NCBI GenBank assembly: GCA_018661505.1
Contig: JABJIE010000043.1
Location: forward strand, 1-60,711
DNA length: 60,711 nt
Direction of reading: 5' to 3'
DNA from: Lentimicrobiaceae bacterium
Lineage (GTDB): Bacteria; Bacteroidota; Bacteroidia; Bacteroidales; F082
Part shown: positions 17,579-27,114 of the stretch, piece by piece
Position numbering within the stretch: the first letter of the stretch is position 1
Layout: every line of letters starts with the position of its first letter
The notes under the pieces: model-generated
Databases searched by the model: none
The model's input: the letters and a program-made list of their open reading frames with translations, nothing else
Told to the model about the DNA's origin: nothing
Made by a program: the position numbers and the translations under genes

Positions 17579-19708
17579 CTAAATTTTAATCTTAATTTCA
17601 ATTTTTGCCTCTGACGAAGTATTTCCATTAATTCTTTCATTACTCGTTCCGATTGTTTCTTTGTTAAAATAGATTGTTCTTGCAATTCTAATCCACAGGG
17701 AAAGGCTTTTGTTTATATCATAACGAAACATTAAGTACCATCTCTGACCACTGCCAAAAAATGAAGGAATAGAAAATGCATATGGAACATCATTCTCATA
17801 TGTGTATACTCTTGTGTTATAGTCTTGAGTTGAAAATAACATATATCTAAGAGTAATATTATACTTACTATTAATTGGTTTGTATAAAATATCCTGATAA
17901 AGCATATATCCGAATACTTTATTACGATGATTATCATCTGACAAAATAAAATCTACCCTATTTCTGAAATTGAGGTAGTTAAGTGGGAAATAAGATATAA
18001 ACCCTTTTAATTCATGCTTATATACATCATAAACTTCAGGTAAGTATATCATGGTGGAATTTAGGTTTTCTTCTTTATTACTATACCTGTATTTTATGTA
18101 GCATGAATATTTGGAGTTTAATATATAATTGAGCTTCAGCACATAATTTTTTGATGTGGAAAGTGTCTTAGATAACCCATATCTCAGCCACTTAAATCTT
18201 GCAAACTCAATATATCCATATATGTTTAATCCCCGCATAATAAAAGCTTTGACCCCAATGTGTATACCTCTTTGATTTGATGATGTGCCATTAAATGAAT
18301 ATGGATTAGAATAGAGGTTATGATAGTTTGCTCCATAATTGAAATATGATGCCGACATAAAGAACCTACTATCAAGATATGCATTTATGCCCACTAGGCC
18401 AGCAATTGAGCCGTTTGAGGACATAGACAGCTCTCCAAATATTCCAAGTTTTTCTGATGAATAGGCGAAATCAGCACCAGCATTGATTAGGTTGTCGCCA
18501 TTTACATCAAATTTTTTATGTAAATATTCAGATGGTAAAATAGGATTATCAAGTTTGGTTTTGAAAGCCGTAAAGCCTGCTCGAAAATATGTAGTTCTAA
18601 TTTGCATATTTGCGCCAAGCAATTGAACCTCAAGAGCATTTTTGTCCAATAACTCATTTATTGTTCTGTGATACCCCGATTCAAGTATACTTGATATACC
18701 AATTTCATTGCTATATGGTTGGATTAAGTTAGCGTCTATAAGGTTTCGTGAGTAAAATGGTGTGAGTGATATATTTTTATGTTGGAATGTTGCTGCTATG
18801 CCCCTGAGATAGTAATTCTCATTTGCTGATGTATTAGGCCTGATACCTCTTTGGTATTTTTCTATTTGAGTACCTTCGGATGTTCTATTAAATGATAGAC
18901 CAGTCCATAGCGTTAATCCCTGTCCAAATTCTAAATGGTAATCACCAATAATTACACTTTTAAATTTCCATACATTTTTTAGAGAAATAAACGCAGAAAG
19001 GAAGTCGTAACCATTGTTTAATTTGCTGTGAATTAATTCATTAATTGTATCGGAAATATTCTTTTTAAAAATAAGTTCCCCAGCATCCTTATCCAGAGTA
19101 AGTCCTCCAATAATTTTATTATCCAAATTAATCTTATATCTAAGGTAGAGTCCATATGGGTCTCCCAAATAAACGGATCCTTTATGACCTGCGGCAGAAT
19201 CACGTGGTAGACTATAGCCATCCTTTTTTTCAAGAATTCTACTAGATCTCAATAAAATTTCATGCCTTAGATATTTAATTTTTTTAAGATTAACTTGCTT
19301 ATTTACTCTTTCTTGATTCAAACATATAAAAGGTTCCAATTGTTTAATCGTTATTTCATCAAAACCCTCAATAAACATTAACTCTTGAATGCTAAGTATT
19401 TTGCCATAATTTGTAAGGTATGATCTTAGATTGTTTAGTTGTACATTATTAATCAGATATATATCTCGTAGAATATGTACATCGTTACCATTAATATTAA
19501 TGGGGTTCTTCAAGTAAATAACATAGTCACTTACTAAATCGCTGTAATCAAATTGGGCATTATGATTTTCTGCAATATTCTCCAATTGTATGGATATAGC
19601 ATCAAAATCATAAAGCTTTGTTGAGTCGTTTATTTGGGCAATTAGTAGGTTAGATAACAAATTAATAGTAATTATTGATATACAACTAAGATTTATCTTC
19701 ATGGCCAT
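17579..19708 (-). CDS. Helix-hairpin-helix protein with a large beta-barrel-like C-terminal part
   Basis: A 709-residue exported protein (signal peptide within residues 1-25, ending LLIAQ). Residues about 60-130 look like tandem ComEA-type helix-hairpin-helix units (NPININGND; NNVQLNNLRSYL; ILSIQELMFIEGFDEITI). The remaining about 550 residues are rich in aromatic and alternating residues, as in an outer-membrane beta-barrel (YLRYKINLDNKIIGGLTL; YKINSKYNITLRYMLF-like segments near the end). Proteins with this layout occur widely in the Bacteroidota and lack a proven function. It is 7 bases downstream of the PorQ/PorV-like gene, so the two are probably an operon. The second methionine (19702) is an alternative start. 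Confidence 0.75.
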   Translation of the reverse strand: MAMKINLSCISIITINLLSNLLIAQINDSTKLYDFDAISIQLENIAENHNAQFDYSDLVSDYVIYLKNPININGNDVHILRDIYLINNVQLNNLRSYLTNYGKILSIQELMFIEGFDEITIKQLEPFICLNQERVNKQVNLKKIKYLRHEILLRSSRILEKKDGYSLPRDSAAGHKGSVYLGDPYGLYLRYKINLDNKIIGGLTLDKDAGELIFKKNISDTINELIHSKLNNGYDFLSAFISLKNVWKFKSVIIGDYHLEFGQGLTLWTGLSFNRTSEGTQIEKYQRGIRPNTSANENYYLRGIAATFQHKNISLTPFYSRNLIDANLIQPYSNEIGISSILESGYHRTINELLDKNALEVQLLGANMQIRTTYFRAGFTAFKTKLDNPILPSEYLHKKFDVNGDNLINAGADFAYSSEKLGIFGELSMSSNGSIAGLVGINAYLDSRFFMSASYFNYGANYHNLYSNPYSFNGTSSNQRGIHIGVKAFIMRGLNIYGYIEFARFKWLRYGLSKTLSTSKNYVLKLNYILNSKYSCYIKYRYSNKEENLNSTMIYLPEVYDVYKHELKGFISYFPLNYLNFRNRVDFILSDDNHRNKVFGYMLYQDILYKPINSKYNITLRYMLFSTQDYNTRVYTYENDVPYAFSIPSFFGSGQRWYLMFRYDINKSLSLWIRIARTIYFNKETIGTSNERINGNTSSEAKIEIKIKI

Positions 19709-19715
19709 TAATTAT

Positions 19716-20546
19716 TCAATTACTAGGACTGAAAACTAAAGATGTTTGTGGATAAAATCCCATCGACTCATGCATTATCGAACTCATGTTGAATGAGAAC
19801 TTTTTAATTATAATGCCAATACCAAAACTGAATATCTCTTTGTGTGTTGAAAATCCTGCACGAAAAAAATACTGCTCACTAATGTTATACTCAAATCCAG
19901 TCTTAATTATTAATTGATGAATACGTGTGTTTTTCTCTGTTTCCATAACTAATAATATATCATCGGACAATTTCCATGATATACCAACTCTAATAATTGT
20001 AACTAAACGTTCTTTATTTTGTTTTGATAGGAAACTATTTATAGGATTATATACCCATGCCCCAACTTTAATAGTTTTGTTCAGTGATGATTGAATCCCA
20101 GCTTCAAATGTTATGGCATTACTGGAGCCATAATTATTGCCAATATTTGTGGAAATATAATCAAGTTGTAATCCAAAGCTAAGATGTTCTCCAAAGCCCT
20201 TTGCGATGACCAGTCCAATTTTTTGCCTGTTATACATTTCATAACCAAAATGTTCATATGAAGCTCCTACAACGATATGTTTTATTGGTATGAAACCTGC
20301 CACACATTTACTGCTAATGTCACTCATAAAAAACCTTGGTTCATAATAGATGCCAACGGATGGTTTATTGAGATTGGCAATACCAGATTGATTGTTTACA
20401 ATTGACCAAAAGTCGCTTATTGCAACAGAAGATCTTCCCATTGCTGCTGACCTACTTCCAGTGGTTTCCTGAGAGTATATCCTACCATTTGATAGAACAC
20501 TAACAATACAGAATATTGTTAAAATATTCCCAATTTTGAAGTGCAT
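19716..20546 (-). CDS. PorV/PorQ-like outer-membrane protein
   Basis: A 276-residue product with a signal peptide (residues 1-25, ending GRIYSQ) followed by GSRSAAMGRSSVAISDFWS and NNQSGIANL, a start pattern shared with the PorV/PorQ and related FadL-like barrels of the Bacteroidota (ARSAAMGG...AL..NPAGLA). The rest is consistent with a 14-strand-type barrel. It is the first gene of the two-gene unit with the helix-hairpin-helix protein. PorV and PorQ are T9SS-associated; this copy may be a paralogue with a different role. Confidence 0.7.
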   Translation of the reverse strand: MHFKIGNILTIFCIVSVLSNGRIYSQETTGSRSAAMGRSSVAISDFWSIVNNQSGIANLNKPSVGIYYEPRFFMSDISSKCVAGFIPIKHIVVGASYEHFGYEMYNRQKIGLVIAKGFGEHLSFGLQLDYISTNIGNNYGSSNAITFEAGIQSSLNKTIKVGAWVYNPINSFLSKQNKERLVTIIRVGISWKLSDDILLVMETEKNTRIHQLIIKTGFEYNISEQYFFRAGFSTHKEIFSFGIGIIIKKFSFNMSSIMHESMGFYPQTSLVFSPSN

Positions 20547-20629
20547 TAGAATTATAAATTAATTTTGAAGAAGAGGTTATTTAGGTTAACTCTTAGCGTA
20601 AAATTAATAAATTAGTAATACCTATAGCA

Positions 20630-21283
20630 ATGAGCGTCAAAATAATAGCATTCTTAAAGCAACTAAATGAAAACAACAATAGAGAATGGTTCCAAAACAA
20701 TAAAAGTAAGTACATAGATGCTAAGGAGGAATTTGCTGAGATAATAAACAAAGTAATACAATCACTGGCATTATATGATATTAAATTGAGCAGACTACAG
20801 GCAAAAGACTCAATATTTAGAATCTATAGAGATATAAGATTTTCAAAGGATAAGAGTCCTTATAAAACTCATATGGGAGCGTACATAGCCCCTGGAGGAA
20901 GAAAATCAAACTATGCCGGTTATTATATTCATATTGAACCAAACAATACAATCTTGGCTGGAGGGTCCTATCGTCCTCCTGCTAATATCTTGAAAGACAT
21001 AAGATCTGAGATATATTATAATGCCAATGAGTATAAGGCTATTATTAACGATAAGGACTTTTTAAAATTATTTGAAGAGGTGAGGGGAAATAAACTCATT
21101 AGACCACCTGTTGGTTTTTCAAAGGATTTTAAAGATTTAGACCTACTTAAATTCAAAGACTATAATATAGTGCATAAGGTTTCCGATGATTTTTTTGAAG
21201 ATGATGATTATATTAATAACTCAATGGTTGTTTTTTCCAAGATGAAACCATTTAATGATTTCCTAAACCGGACAATTGATTAA
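20630..21283 (+). CDS. DUF2461 family protein
   Basis: A 217-residue soluble protein of a widespread family of unknown biochemical role. Family motifs are NNNREWFQNNKSKYIDAK at the N-terminus, then RIYRDIRFSKDKSPYKTHMG, then GYYIHIEPNN and GGSYRPPA. The length is typical. It diverges from the PorV-like gene and converges on the RsiV-like gene, with only 10 bases between the stop codons. Confidence 0.93.
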   Translation: MSVKIIAFLKQLNENNNREWFQNNKSKYIDAKEEFAEIINKVIQSLALYDIKLSRLQAKDSIFRIYRDIRFSKDKSPYKTHMGAYIAPGGRKSNYAGYYIHIEPNNTILAGGSYRPPANILKDIRSEIYYNANEYKAIINDKDFLKLFEEVRGNKLIRPPVGFSKDFKDLDLLKFKDYNIVHKVSDDFFEDDDYINNSMVVFSKMKPFNDFLNRTID

Positions 21284-21293
21284 AGAGTAATTA

Positions 21294-22415
21294 TTATTTT
21301 AACAATTTGAAAGCAGGTGTTTCCTTGCACAAAATTTCTCTTATCTTATCATATTCCAAAAAAATAAATGTCTGTCCATATGAATATGGGGCTATTTCAT
21401 AGCTATTATAGACGAATCCCACACCGCTATTATTTATAAATAAATTGTGATTTGGTTTTATCTGATCCACAAAATAACCAGCATCAGAAAGTTTTATGTC
21501 AGTCGGAATACCTTTGTCCATATATAATTGTGTAGTTAGTAAATCAGAGATTATACTGTCCGAGTTGTCAACGAAAATATCTTTATAATCATATCGTATT
21601 CCATTCTCTGTGTTGATATTGTCAAAAGATATATTTGTCATACCATGTGCACCTCCAGAATATGCATATTTAACATATTCTAAGCATAAAATACCATTTG
21701 AGTTATTTAAGACAGACATGCTAATACTTTTTTGCCAATTAAATGAGGAACCACTTAGATAACGGCTTGTGTTTTGATCTTTATAGTTATTGTAATATTC
21801 ACCCTCAAACATTGTAAGCATTGAATCTGGCATGAGGGAATGTGAATTAATGCCAAAAAACCCAGCGGAAATAAATTTGGATATTGAGTCATGAACATTA
21901 CTGCCATTTGATTTCTGTGGGTATATTAGTGTTAGCTCTAGCTCAGCTGTTGGACTGTTTGTTGAGTCTTTGACAAGTCTTTCCTCAGAGTGAAGGTAGT
22001 GAACGTCAAGCTCCATACTTCCAGGGGGGTATTCTTCATTAAGATTGAAGGATATATGGTTATCATTTAATATCCATTCTCCATTAAATTTTTCTTCACT
22101 TAAGCTTCCTTCCAGGAAAAAATTATTTTTTCCATACTCTTTTAGTTTTGCAATACTATTTGTTAGACTTCCCACAACGGGAAGACTTTTTGACTTATTT
22201 TTCTCATTTAGTCTGTTAACATAACTATAGTTATAGGTACCCGACAAGGCATCATTCAATACTATAAGATTAGCAGTAACATATATATTACTATCTACAG
22301 TACCATAATACCTACTATAAAAATTATTATAAATATCGGTGCTTTGGGAGAGAGCATTAAAATTAATTACCGATGTAAGGACTAATAGTGGCCATATTTT
22401 CATTAGTAGTGGCAT
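21294..22415 (-). CDS. Secreted DUF3298/RsiV-like protein
   Basis: A 373-residue product with a signal peptide (MKIWPLLVLTSVINFNALSQ from the second methionine at 22403, which is a likely alternative start). The C-terminal part shows the DUF3298 pattern: YVKYAYSGGAHGMT, FVDNSDSIISDLL, and FVYNSYEIAPYSYGQTFIFL. In Bacillus the related RsiV is an anti-sigma factor that senses lysozyme, but here no sigma factor gene or transmembrane anchor is seen, so that role is not supported. The N-terminal 150 residues are specific to this protein or its close relatives. Confidence 0.75.
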   Translation of the reverse strand: MPLLMKIWPLLVLTSVINFNALSQSTDIYNNFYSRYYGTVDSNIYVTANLIVLNDALSGTYNYSYVNRLNEKNKSKSLPVVGSLTNSIAKLKEYGKNNFFLEGSLSEEKFNGEWILNDNHISFNLNEEYPPGSMELDVHYLHSEERLVKDSTNSPTAELELTLIYPQKSNGSNVHDSISKFISAGFFGINSHSLMPDSMLTMFEGEYYNNYKDQNTSRYLSGSSFNWQKSISMSVLNNSNGILCLEYVKYAYSGGAHGMTNISFDNINTENGIRYDYKDIFVDNSDSIISDLLTTQLYMDKGIPTDIKLSDAGYFVDQIKPNHNLFINNSGVGFVYNSYEIAPYSYGQTFIFLEYDKIREILCKETPAFKLLK

Positions 22416-22595
22416 TAAATAATATGTATAATTATGGAAAAAATTTGATGTTACAAATCTAGTACTTATATGGATTGGTTAAATATATAACAAGTTAATT
22501 TATTTCGCTTTGTGGAATTCGTTTTTATACTTATTCAATTCCCTTGCACAGTTAGAATAAGATAAATAATTCAAAAATTAGGATATTAATATTGT

Positions 22596-22603
22596 TATTT
22601 TTG
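22596..22603 (+). promoter_or_regulatory. -7 element of the YigZ-family gene
   Basis: TATTTTTG lies 26 bases before the ATG at 22630. No convincing -33 element is present. Confidence 0.4.
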
Positions 22604-22629
22604 AAAATAATTATCACTACTGATATAAA

Positions 22630-23229
22630 ATGGATGAAGTAACCGAGTATTTGACAGTAACATTAAAAAGTGAGGGTATATTCAAAGACAAGGGGAGTAA
22701 GTTTATTGCCAAAGCCTGTCATGTGGAAAACCTTGAAGATGTTAAGAAGGAAATGGATTCCATTCGGAAAGAATACTACGATGCACGACACCATTGCTAT
22801 GCATACAGATTTAACCCTGAGGATGAGGTTTCCAGAAGTAGTGATGATGGTGAGCCCTCAGGAACAGCAGGTAAACCAATAATGAATCAGCTTTTATCCT
22901 ATGGTATTACCAACACCCTATTGGTTGTAGTAAGATATTTTGGAGGAACAAAACTTGGTGTAAGTGGATTAATTAAGGCTTATAAGTCTGCTGCTAAAGA
23001 TGCTTTAGAAAAAAATAAAATAATAAAAAAATATATTTCCAGTGAAGTTATTTTATCATTTGAATATCCTCTGATGAATTCTGTTATGCGAATAATTAAG
23101 GAAGAAAAATTAAGAATCCTAAAACAAGATTTTGATTCAAATTGTAAAATTTACATCGAACTGAAAAAAAATCAAGAAAAAATCACAAGAAAAAAAATTG
23201 ATAAAATAAGAGGGGTTATAATAAAATAG
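22630..23229 (+). CDS. YigZ/IMPACT family protein
   Basis: A 199-residue member of the UPF0029/IMPACT family. Signature sequences are KGSKFIAKACHV, DARHHCYAYRF, SDDGEPSGTAGKPI and VVRYFGGTKLGVSGLI, followed by a small C-terminal ferredoxin-like domain. Eukaryotic IMPACT modulates GCN2; the bacterial role is not settled, and a link to translation is suggested for the family. It lies upstream of dnaA on the same strand, separated by 218 bases. Confidence 0.95.
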   Translation: MDEVTEYLTVTLKSEGIFKDKGSKFIAKACHVENLEDVKKEMDSIRKEYYDARHHCYAYRFNPEDEVSRSSDDGEPSGTAGKPIMNQLLSYGITNTLLVVVRYFGGTKLGVSGLIKAYKSAAKDALEKNKIIKKYISSEVILSFEYPLMNSVMRIIKEEKLRILKQDFDSNCKIYIELKKNQEKITRKKIDKIRGVIIK

Positions 23230-23447
23230 CTGATTAACAGTAATATAGCAATATTTAACGTTTGTACACAGATAACACAATATTTTTAAAAAGTCAAGTA
23301 ATATTTATGTTTTTTATTAAATATTTTTAACCCATATTTGTTAACGCAAATGTAAGTCAATAATACTTGTGGGAGTAAGCTGATTTACAGCGAATTAAAT
23401 TATTACTAGCCAATTGTTTTTGTTATTCGAGAAAATTCTACCTCCAA

Positions 23448-24887
23448 ATGAAGAATAAGTGCGTTGAAATCTGGGACAAATGCCTTTCTATTATTGAAGA
23501 CAATATTCCTCCTCAAAGTTACAATACGTGGTTTGCTCCAATAAACCCTATTAATTTTGATAATGATGTTTTAACAATTCAAGTGCCAAGTCAGTTCTTC
23601 TATGAATGGCTAGAAGAGCACTATATTACTCTTCTCAGAAAAACAATTAGAATGGTGATTGGGTCAGGTGCTTCGCTAGAATATAGCGTTATTGTAGATA
23701 ACAATAGTACAGATAAATCTAAGTCTTATGCAGTTAAGTATCCTGCCACAGATAAAAAAGCAACTCAAAACAACCAAGTATCTATGCCACTTGACTTAAA
23801 CAAAGGAAAAACAAGAGATATACCTAATCCTTTTATTATACCAGGATTAAAGAAGTTAAAAGTTGAATCTCAATTGGTAGATACATATTCATTTGATAAT
23901 TTTATTGAGGGCGAATGTAATAGGTTAGCTAGATCTGCCGGCTGGGCTATATCTGAAAATCCTGGCAAAACAGCCTTTAACCCCTTGCTTGTATATAGTA
24001 GTGTTGGCTTAGGAAAAACACACCTTGCCCATGCAATAGGTTTACAGGTAAAAAAGAATTTTCCAGAAAAGATTGTATTATATGTAAAAACAGACCAGTT
24101 TATCAATCAATATATTGACTCTGTTCGTAATAACAATCAAAATGATTTTGTTCATTTTTATCAGATGATAGATGTTCTAATCATAGATGATATCCAGTTT
24201 ATTGCTGGAAAGGAAAAAACTCAGGATGTGTTTTTTCATATATTCAACCATTTACATCAAAATAATAAGCAACTTGTTTTAACTTCAGATAAGCCACCTG
24301 TTGAGCTAAAGGGAATGGAACCAAGATTGCTTTCAAGATTTAAATGGGGATTGGCAGCTGATTTGCAAATGCCAGATTTAGAAACACGTATCTCTATCTT
24401 ACGTAAAAAACTTTATAAGGATGGTATTGAAATGCCATATGAGGTTGTTGAATACCTCGCATACAGCATTACCACGAATATACGTGAGATGGAAGGTGCA
24501 CTGATCTCAATTTTGGCTCAATCAACTCTAAACAAGAAATCTATAACTCTTGATCTAGCAAGACAAATGATTGATAAGTTTGTGAAAAGTACCACTAGAG
24601 AGATATCCATAGATTATATCCAAAAAGTTGTTTGCGACTACTTTAGTGTTCCATTGGATGTTTTAAACTCAAAAACTAGAAAGCGTGAGATTGTACAGGC
24701 TCGTCAATTGGCAATGTACTTTTCTAAGATGCATACAAAAAATTCATTGGCAACAATTGGTTTACATTGTGGCAATAAGGATCACGCAACTGTCCTACAC
24801 GCATGCAGAACTGTAAATAATCTAATCGAAACAGATAAGCAGTTTAGGGTCTATGTAGATGATATTGATAAAAAGCTAAAACTTTAA
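23448..24887 (+). CDS. dnaA: Chromosomal replication initiator DnaA
   Basis: An AAA+ initiator of 479 residues that opens the replication origin. Domain I (residues 1-80; CLSIIEDNIPPQSYNTWFAP) is followed by a variable linker to about 145. The AAA+ domain has Walker A GLGKTHLAHAIG near residue 185 and Walker B VLIIDDIQFIAGKEKTQ. Domain IV carries the DnaA-box-binding signature NKDHATVLHAC near residue 440. All parts are intact. I see no TTATCCACA box cluster in the flanking intergenic regions, so the origin is probably not directly beside it. Confidence 0.97.
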   Translation: MKNKCVEIWDKCLSIIEDNIPPQSYNTWFAPINPINFDNDVLTIQVPSQFFYEWLEEHYITLLRKTIRMVIGSGASLEYSVIVDNNSTDKSKSYAVKYPATDKKATQNNQVSMPLDLNKGKTRDIPNPFIIPGLKKLKVESQLVDTYSFDNFIEGECNRLARSAGWAISENPGKTAFNPLLVYSSVGLGKTHLAHAIGLQVKKNFPEKIVLYVKTDQFINQYIDSVRNNNQNDFVHFYQMIDVLIIDDIQFIAGKEKTQDVFFHIFNHLHQNNKQLVLTSDKPPVELKGMEPRLLSRFKWGLAADLQMPDLETRISILRKKLYKDGIEMPYEVVEYLAYSITTNIREMEGALISILAQSTLNKKSITLDLARQMIDKFVKSTTREISIDYIQKVVCDYFSVPLDVLNSKTRKREIVQARQLAMYFSKMHTKNSLATIGLHCGNKDHATVLHACRTVNNLIETDKQFRVYVDDIDKKLKL

Positions 24888-24965
24888 GTTTTAAAATACC
24901 TAAATGGGCTTAATAGAGTGAGTTAGGCTCGAAATGTTTTATAACCAAATTATAATTTATTAATT

Positions 24966-25421
24966 ATGAATGTACTTTTTGTATGCACAGGAAATGTATG
25001 CCGCTCACCAATTGCTGAAGCATTAATGAGGAAAAAGTTTGAGAAATATGATCTGGATGGAATTGTGGATTCAGCAGGTTTTTCACCGACAACTATAAAC
25101 GATGCTCCGGATTACAGAGCAGTCGAGGCAGCAAAAGGTTTTAATGTAGAGTTAACGGGAAATTCAAGAATATTTTTGAAAAACGATTTTGATAGGTTTG
25201 ATAAAATATATGTAATGGATACAAAAAACTTACGCGAAGTAAAAGATTTAACCAGAAATAAAAATGATGAAGCAAAGGTTGATTATATAATGAATGTTAT
25301 TGAACCGGGTAGTAATAAAGTTTTACCCGATCCGATTTACAGCGGAACTTTAGGTTTTAATGAATTTATGACAATAATTGATAAGGTTACCGCAAAAATC
25401 GCTGAGGATAACAGGAAGTAA
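24966..25421 (+). CDS. Low molecular weight protein-tyrosine phosphatase
   Basis: A 151-residue cytosolic phosphatase. The P-loop CX5R motif is CTGNVCRS at residues 7-14, directly after the first strand (MNVLFV). The general-acid Asp lies in LPDPIYSG near the C-terminus, as in the family. Such enzymes often work with tyrosine kinases of capsule export, but no Wzc-type kinase gene is nearby. It heads a three-gene operon: the next gene starts 11 bases after its stop. Confidence 0.93.
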   Translation: MNVLFVCTGNVCRSPIAEALMRKKFEKYDLDGIVDSAGFSPTTINDAPDYRAVEAAKGFNVELTGNSRIFLKNDFDRFDKIYVMDTKNLREVKDLTRNKNDEAKVDYIMNVIEPGSNKVLPDPIYSGTLGFNEFMTIIDKVTAKIAEDNRK

Positions 25422-25432
25422 AAAATTATTGC

Positions 25433-26383
25433 GTGTCAGAGAGAATACCATCCAAAACGGATATATTAGAGGCTCATAAAGTAATAAAGCCCTTCATAAA
25501 ACATACTCCAGTGTTAACTTCCAAGTTATTGGACGAAATGTTCAATAATAACCTTTATTTTAAATGTGAGAATTTTCAAAATGCAGGATCATTCAAGTCT
25601 AGAGGGGCTGTTAATGCAATTATGAATCTATCCAATGAAGAGACAAAATACGGCGTAGCTACACATTCTTCTGGAAATTTTGCCCAATCATTGGCAAGAG
25701 CTGCAAAAATATTAAACATTGAAGCATATATTGTAATGCCTAAAAATGCGCCAAAAGTTAAGGTTAATGCCGTTAAAGAATACGGAGGGAAAATAACTTT
25801 TTGTGAACCCAATCTAAAAGCCAGAGAGGAAACATTAGCAATGCTAATTAGTAATACTGGTGCCACAGAATTACATCCCTACGATGACTATGCTATTATA
25901 GCAGGGCAGGGGACTGCCACATTAGAATTATGTCGGGATGTCCCTGAACTTGATATGATATTGTGCCCTGTTGGTGGTGGTGGGCTAATATCAGGAGCTG
26001 CCCTTTCTGCTGATTATTTTGGTCATAATATTCAAGTAATAGGTTGCGAACCTGATGGTGCCGATGATGCATATAAATCATATTTAGCAGGAGAAATTAT
26101 TCCAAGTATTAATCCAAATACAATTGCTGATGGTTTGCTTACATCTCTTGGTAAAAGGAACTTCCCAATAATTATGAGTTATGTAAAAGAAATTGTAACG
26201 GTTTCCGAGGATTCCATAATAAAGGCAATGAAACTTATATATGAACGAATGAAAATTATTATAGAACCTTCATCGGCAGTAACACTCGCAGCTTTGATAG
26301 AAAATAAGGTTAAAGCAAAGGGTTCTAATATTGGCTTAATTATTTCCGGAGGAAATGTTGATCTATCAAAACTACCATTTTAA
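25433..26383 (+). CDS. Threonine/serine dehydratase family, PLP-dependent
   Basis: A 316-residue fold-type II PLP enzyme. The Schiff-base lysine is in NAGSFKSRGAVNA, and the phosphate-binding glycine loop is VGGGGLISGAAL. There is no C-terminal ACT regulatory domain, so it is of the catabolic threonine dehydratase / serine racemase kind rather than the biosynthetic IlvA. The start codon is GTG (25433), 11 bases after the phosphatase stop; no in-frame ATG with family-like N-terminus lies near. It is followed by the RsmI-like gene after only 2 bases. Confidence 0.9.
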   Translation: MSERIPSKTDILEAHKVIKPFIKHTPVLTSKLLDEMFNNNLYFKCENFQNAGSFKSRGAVNAIMNLSNEETKYGVATHSSGNFAQSLARAAKILNIEAYIVMPKNAPKVKVNAVKEYGGKITFCEPNLKAREETLAMLISNTGATELHPYDDYAIIAGQGTATLELCRDVPELDMILCPVGGGGLISGAALSADYFGHNIQVIGCEPDGADDAYKSYLAGEIIPSINPNTIADGLLTSLGKRNFPIIMSYVKEIVTVSEDSIIKAMKLIYERMKIIIEPSSAVTLAALIENKVKAKGSNIGLIISGGNVDLSKLPF

Positions 26384-26385
26384 CT

Positions 26386-27099
26386 ATGAAAGGTAAATTA
26401 TATTTAATACCTACACCACTGGGACCTTTGGAATCAATTGAAAAAGTTCAACCGAGTTATAATAGTAGTATTATTATTCATACTATAGACACATTTATTG
26501 TAGAACAGGTTCGTACTGCAAGGAGATTTCTAAGTGGGATAAACCATCCAATTCCAATCGATCATATTAGTTTTTTAGAGCTTAATAAACATACGGACCA
26601 AAGTGAGGTGTATTCATATCTAGATTCAGCCATGAAAGGAGGCAATATTGGTCTATTGTCAGAAGCTGGAACACCTTGTATAGCTGATCCGGGTTCTGTT
26701 GTGGTTAAATTGGCCCATATTAAAGGTATTCAAGTTATACCTCTTGTTGGTCCAAATTCAATTTTATTGGCATTGATGGCATCAGGATTAAATGGCCAAA
26801 ACTTTCTTTTTCATGGTTACCTTCCAATCGAGAGGAATATTCTTGCTAAATATTTAAAAGATATTGAGTCAAATTCAAAGAGAAAGAGCCAAACACAAAT
26901 ATTCATAGAAACTCCATATCGTAATAATCAAATGTTAAAATCAATTATTAGTGTATGTTCTATAGACACCAACCTATGCATTGCAACCGATTTAACACTT
27001 TCAACCGAATCAATAAAAACTAAAACAGTGGGAGAGTGGAAAAAATCACTGCCTGATATGAATAAAAAACCAACTGTATTTCTCCTTTGCAGGGACTAG
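26386..27099 (+). CDS. RsmI-like SAM-dependent methyltransferase (tetrapyrrole methylase fold)
   Basis: A 237-residue protein of the TP_methylase family. KLYLIPTPLGP at the N-terminus, GNIGLLSEAGTPCIADPGS, and VIPLVGPNSILLALMASGL match the family that contains RsmI, the 16S rRNA C1402 2'-O-methyltransferase. It is shorter than E. coli RsmI (286 residues) and lacks the C-terminal extension, which is common for the Bacteroidota branch, so the substrate is uncertain. It is the last gene of the operon and converges with the acyltransferase gene. Confidence 0.85.
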   Translation: MKGKLYLIPTPLGPLESIEKVQPSYNSSIIIHTIDTFIVEQVRTARRFLSGINHPIPIDHISFLELNKHTDQSEVYSYLDSAMKGGNIGLLSEAGTPCIADPGSVVVKLAHIKGIQVIPLVGPNSILLALMASGLNGQNFLFHGYLPIERNILAKYLKDIESNSKRKSQTQIFIETPYRNNQMLKSIISVCSIDTNLCIATDLTLSTESIKTKTVGEWKKSLPDMNKKPTVFLLCRD

Positions 27100-27114
27100 T
27101 TAACTAGTATTATA

